Origin: Umbelopsis isabellina
Taxonomy: Eukaryota > Mucoromycota > Umbelopsidomycetes > Umbelopsidales > Umbelopsidaceae
Length of the DNA stretch: 64,000 bases
NCBI GenBank assembly: GCA_016758905.1
Contig: JAEPQZ010000001.1
Coordinates: 1,488,055-1,552,054, forward strand
Direction of reading: 5' to 3'
Positions 62,470 through 64,000 of the stretch are shown one piece after another. Numbering within the stretch: the first letter of the stretch is position 1; each line of letters opens with the position of its first letter. The translations under genes were made by a program, and so were the position numbers. A model generated the notes under the pieces. It searched no databases. It saw only the letters and a list, made by a program, of their open reading frames with translations, and had not been told where the DNA came from.

Positions 62470-64000
62470 TCACTTGCCTCGTTTAATGCCTGCCAAGCCT
62501 TTTTCCAATTCTTTCATTTCAGGTCCGAATGATAGTCTGACAAAGTGATGACAAGGCGACTCAAAGAGTTCACGACGGTGAGCAGGCTGTAAATAAAATC
62601 AAAATTGGAATCATTTCATCATTGGTTTCGGGGCGTATTGTTTGTCAACGCATTCAACAAATTTGTTATTTCCCAACTTACATTGACGTCGAAAAAGATA
62701 CCCGGTACCATTATCCTGTTTCCTTTGTGATCAGTAACGGAACAGGCAAATTCTAAAAACAAATTGATTATTGCCGCGCACTTACACTTTCTCTTTCAAA
62801 CATTCTTCAAAGAAGGCAAGGCCGTTGTTGATGGGTTCAGGCAATTGTGATACATCTAGCCAAATGTAAAACGTTGCTGCCGGTGGCACCTTAACATGGA
62901 GACCCATTTTCTCGAGATTTTCCAATACGTAGTCACGTTTGGCACGGAAATGGTTTTGCAAGTGTTTGGCTTCCTCACGATACTTGGACGGTTCAATCAA
63001 GGGAATGGCTGCCTTTTGCAACGGATGATTGGCACCACCTTTTCAGAAAAGTAAATACGTCAAGTCAGCGAGAGAGAATGGTATATGTGAATAAATCAGG
63101 CCACAATTTCAGTCCTGTGACACTTTTGTCCCCACTGTGTAACCGTATACGCCCACCGCCAACCAAAAGGAGAGCGCGTCTTACCATCCAAAAAGGATCC
63201 GCAGCTTTGCATGGACGAGATCACTGTCTTTGGCCCCACCACCCAGCATACACGCCAACCTGGCAACTAATTTAAAGGTAAAGATATCGGTTCAGTCAAT
63301 GCTAGCTGCATGCATGCATGCATGCATGCATGTATATATGAGGCTGTGCATGTTAATCTTACCCTCATATTTTTGGTCATACCATCAATAATGATGACCG
63401 GATCCTCTTCAACATCTGCAATAAATGTACAACGTTTAATATAGTTTTGGCGAGCAAATGATCGGGTTACCAGTTCGTAACCCAACATAAATACAACATA
63501 GAATTTACTTACCGTCAACGAACTCTGCAATGCTAACTGTTCTTCCATTTTGCTCTGGAGGATGGGTATAAATGTAAGCCGAATAAAACTCATCCATAAC
63601 CAAGGTTGTATGTCTATGTCTTGCAGTCTCTACGAGTTCCTTCAGTTCATCTCCTTCGATGACTTGGCCAACTGGGTTACGAGGGTTGGACGCGACGATC
63701 AATCCTAGACCACGGCCAGTGATCTCTTTCTTGATGGTTTTAACATCAATGTGATATTTGGATTCTTCTTCGAGAACAGTGGGAATAGGTACAAATCTCT
63801 TAAAAATGCCAAGCATTTGCTCGTAAGCAGTATACTCTGGCAAAAAATGACCTACTACAATATCGCCGATACTGGAAGCCACGCGAGTCAATCCGGCGCG
63901 ACCACCCGGTACGATACAAACCTAACACATTGTTAACACCATTTCAAGATTTTGGCATTAACATATTGCATTGTGACTCACGTTTTCCCAAGTATACTGA
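62470..64000 (-). CDS. Class I/II PLP-dependent aminotransferase, runs off right edge
   Basis: Fold-type I aminotransferase; the 5' end lies beyond the window. In reading order: QYTWEN (edge exon), VCIVPGGRAGLTRVASSIGD, FLPEYTAYEQMLGIFKRFVP, SNPRNPVGQVIEGDELKEL (NPxNPxG family motif), LVMDEFYSAYIY (the D/Y pair that holds the PLP ring), then after introns IIIDGMTKNMRLPGWRVCWV with the Schiff-base Lys in TKNMRLPGWR, NHPLQKAAIPLIEP, VPPAATFYIWLDVS and HHFVRLSFGPEMKELE with the substrate carboxylate-binding Arg. The end is GIKRGK and TGA at 62472-62470. At least seven exons. The substrate is unknown; the AspC/YfdZ-type general class is clear. Confidence 0.88.
63307..63332. repeat. (TGCA)n microsatellite in an aminotransferase intron
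   Basis: About 6.5 tandem copies of TGCA, followed by TATATATG. It is self-complementary, lies between coding exons, and translates into a false Cys/Met/His repeat. Confidence 0.9.

Noticed and set aside
63300-63400. His/Met/Cys repeat peptide in the aminotransferase gene
   Set aside because: It is translation of an intron microsatellite; flanking exons join cleanly without it.

Overview
The window looks like nuclear DNA of a filamentous fungus, most likely an early-diverging one of the Mucoromycota/Mucorales type. The reasons are many short spliceosomal introns (about 45-80 nt, GTAAGT/GTATGT donors, TAG/CAG acceptors), AT-rich gene-poor spacers, and a gene set that includes a velvet regulator, a Kre9/Knh1-like wall protein, YAT and ACS/Dal5-type permeases and a very large ankyrin-PARP. 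I see no tRNA, rRNA, CRISPR array, LTR element or intact transposon. The species assignment is inference. Most exon joins were read by eye from reading frame and splice motifs.

Layout. 0-9 kb: the end of an unknown gene, D-aminoacyl-tRNA deacylase, a long gene-poor stretch, an amino-acid permease, and a glycine-rich-domain (DUF1399/GRDP) protein with a Cys-Gly tail. 9-12.3 kb is non-coding as far as I can see. 12.3-19.3 kb: a secreted His/Asp/Glu/Lys repeat protein, a MYST histone acetyltransferase, CTP:phosphoethanolamine cytidylyltransferase and a small Kre9-like secreted protein. 19.8-30.1 kb: one huge gene of about 27 exons and 2,890 residues. It combines a chromodomain-like module, a long ankyrin array, WGR, PARP regulatory and catalytic domains, and a C-terminal zinc region ending in a PBZ-like finger. 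31-37 kb: a polyQ/poly-His protein, a candidate CENP-U/Ame1-like kinetochore protein and an intronless truncated XPB-like helicase.

37.7-44.5 kb holds a metabolic group: a Dal5/Tna1-type transporter, a malic enzyme with a likely mitochondrial presequence, and allantoicase, the last two transcribed divergently from a 313-nt spacer. 45-50.7 kb: an unknown membrane protein, a Sac7-type RhoGAP, an Erf2-type DHHC palmitoyltransferase and a possible Mediator subunit. 50.9-56.7 kb is clathrin heavy chain. 56.8-58 kb is an unresolved, possibly broken coding region. 58.9-61.5 kb is a VosA-like velvet regulator. The right edge cuts a class I/II aminotransferase.

The most unusual element is the 19.8-30.1 kb PARP. 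Its writer domain (complete H-Y-E triad) is fused to a possible histone-reader module at one end and a possible poly(ADP-ribose)-reader finger at the other. Next in interest are the truncated XPB paralogue, allantoicase with a long basic tail, and two unusual low-complexity tails.
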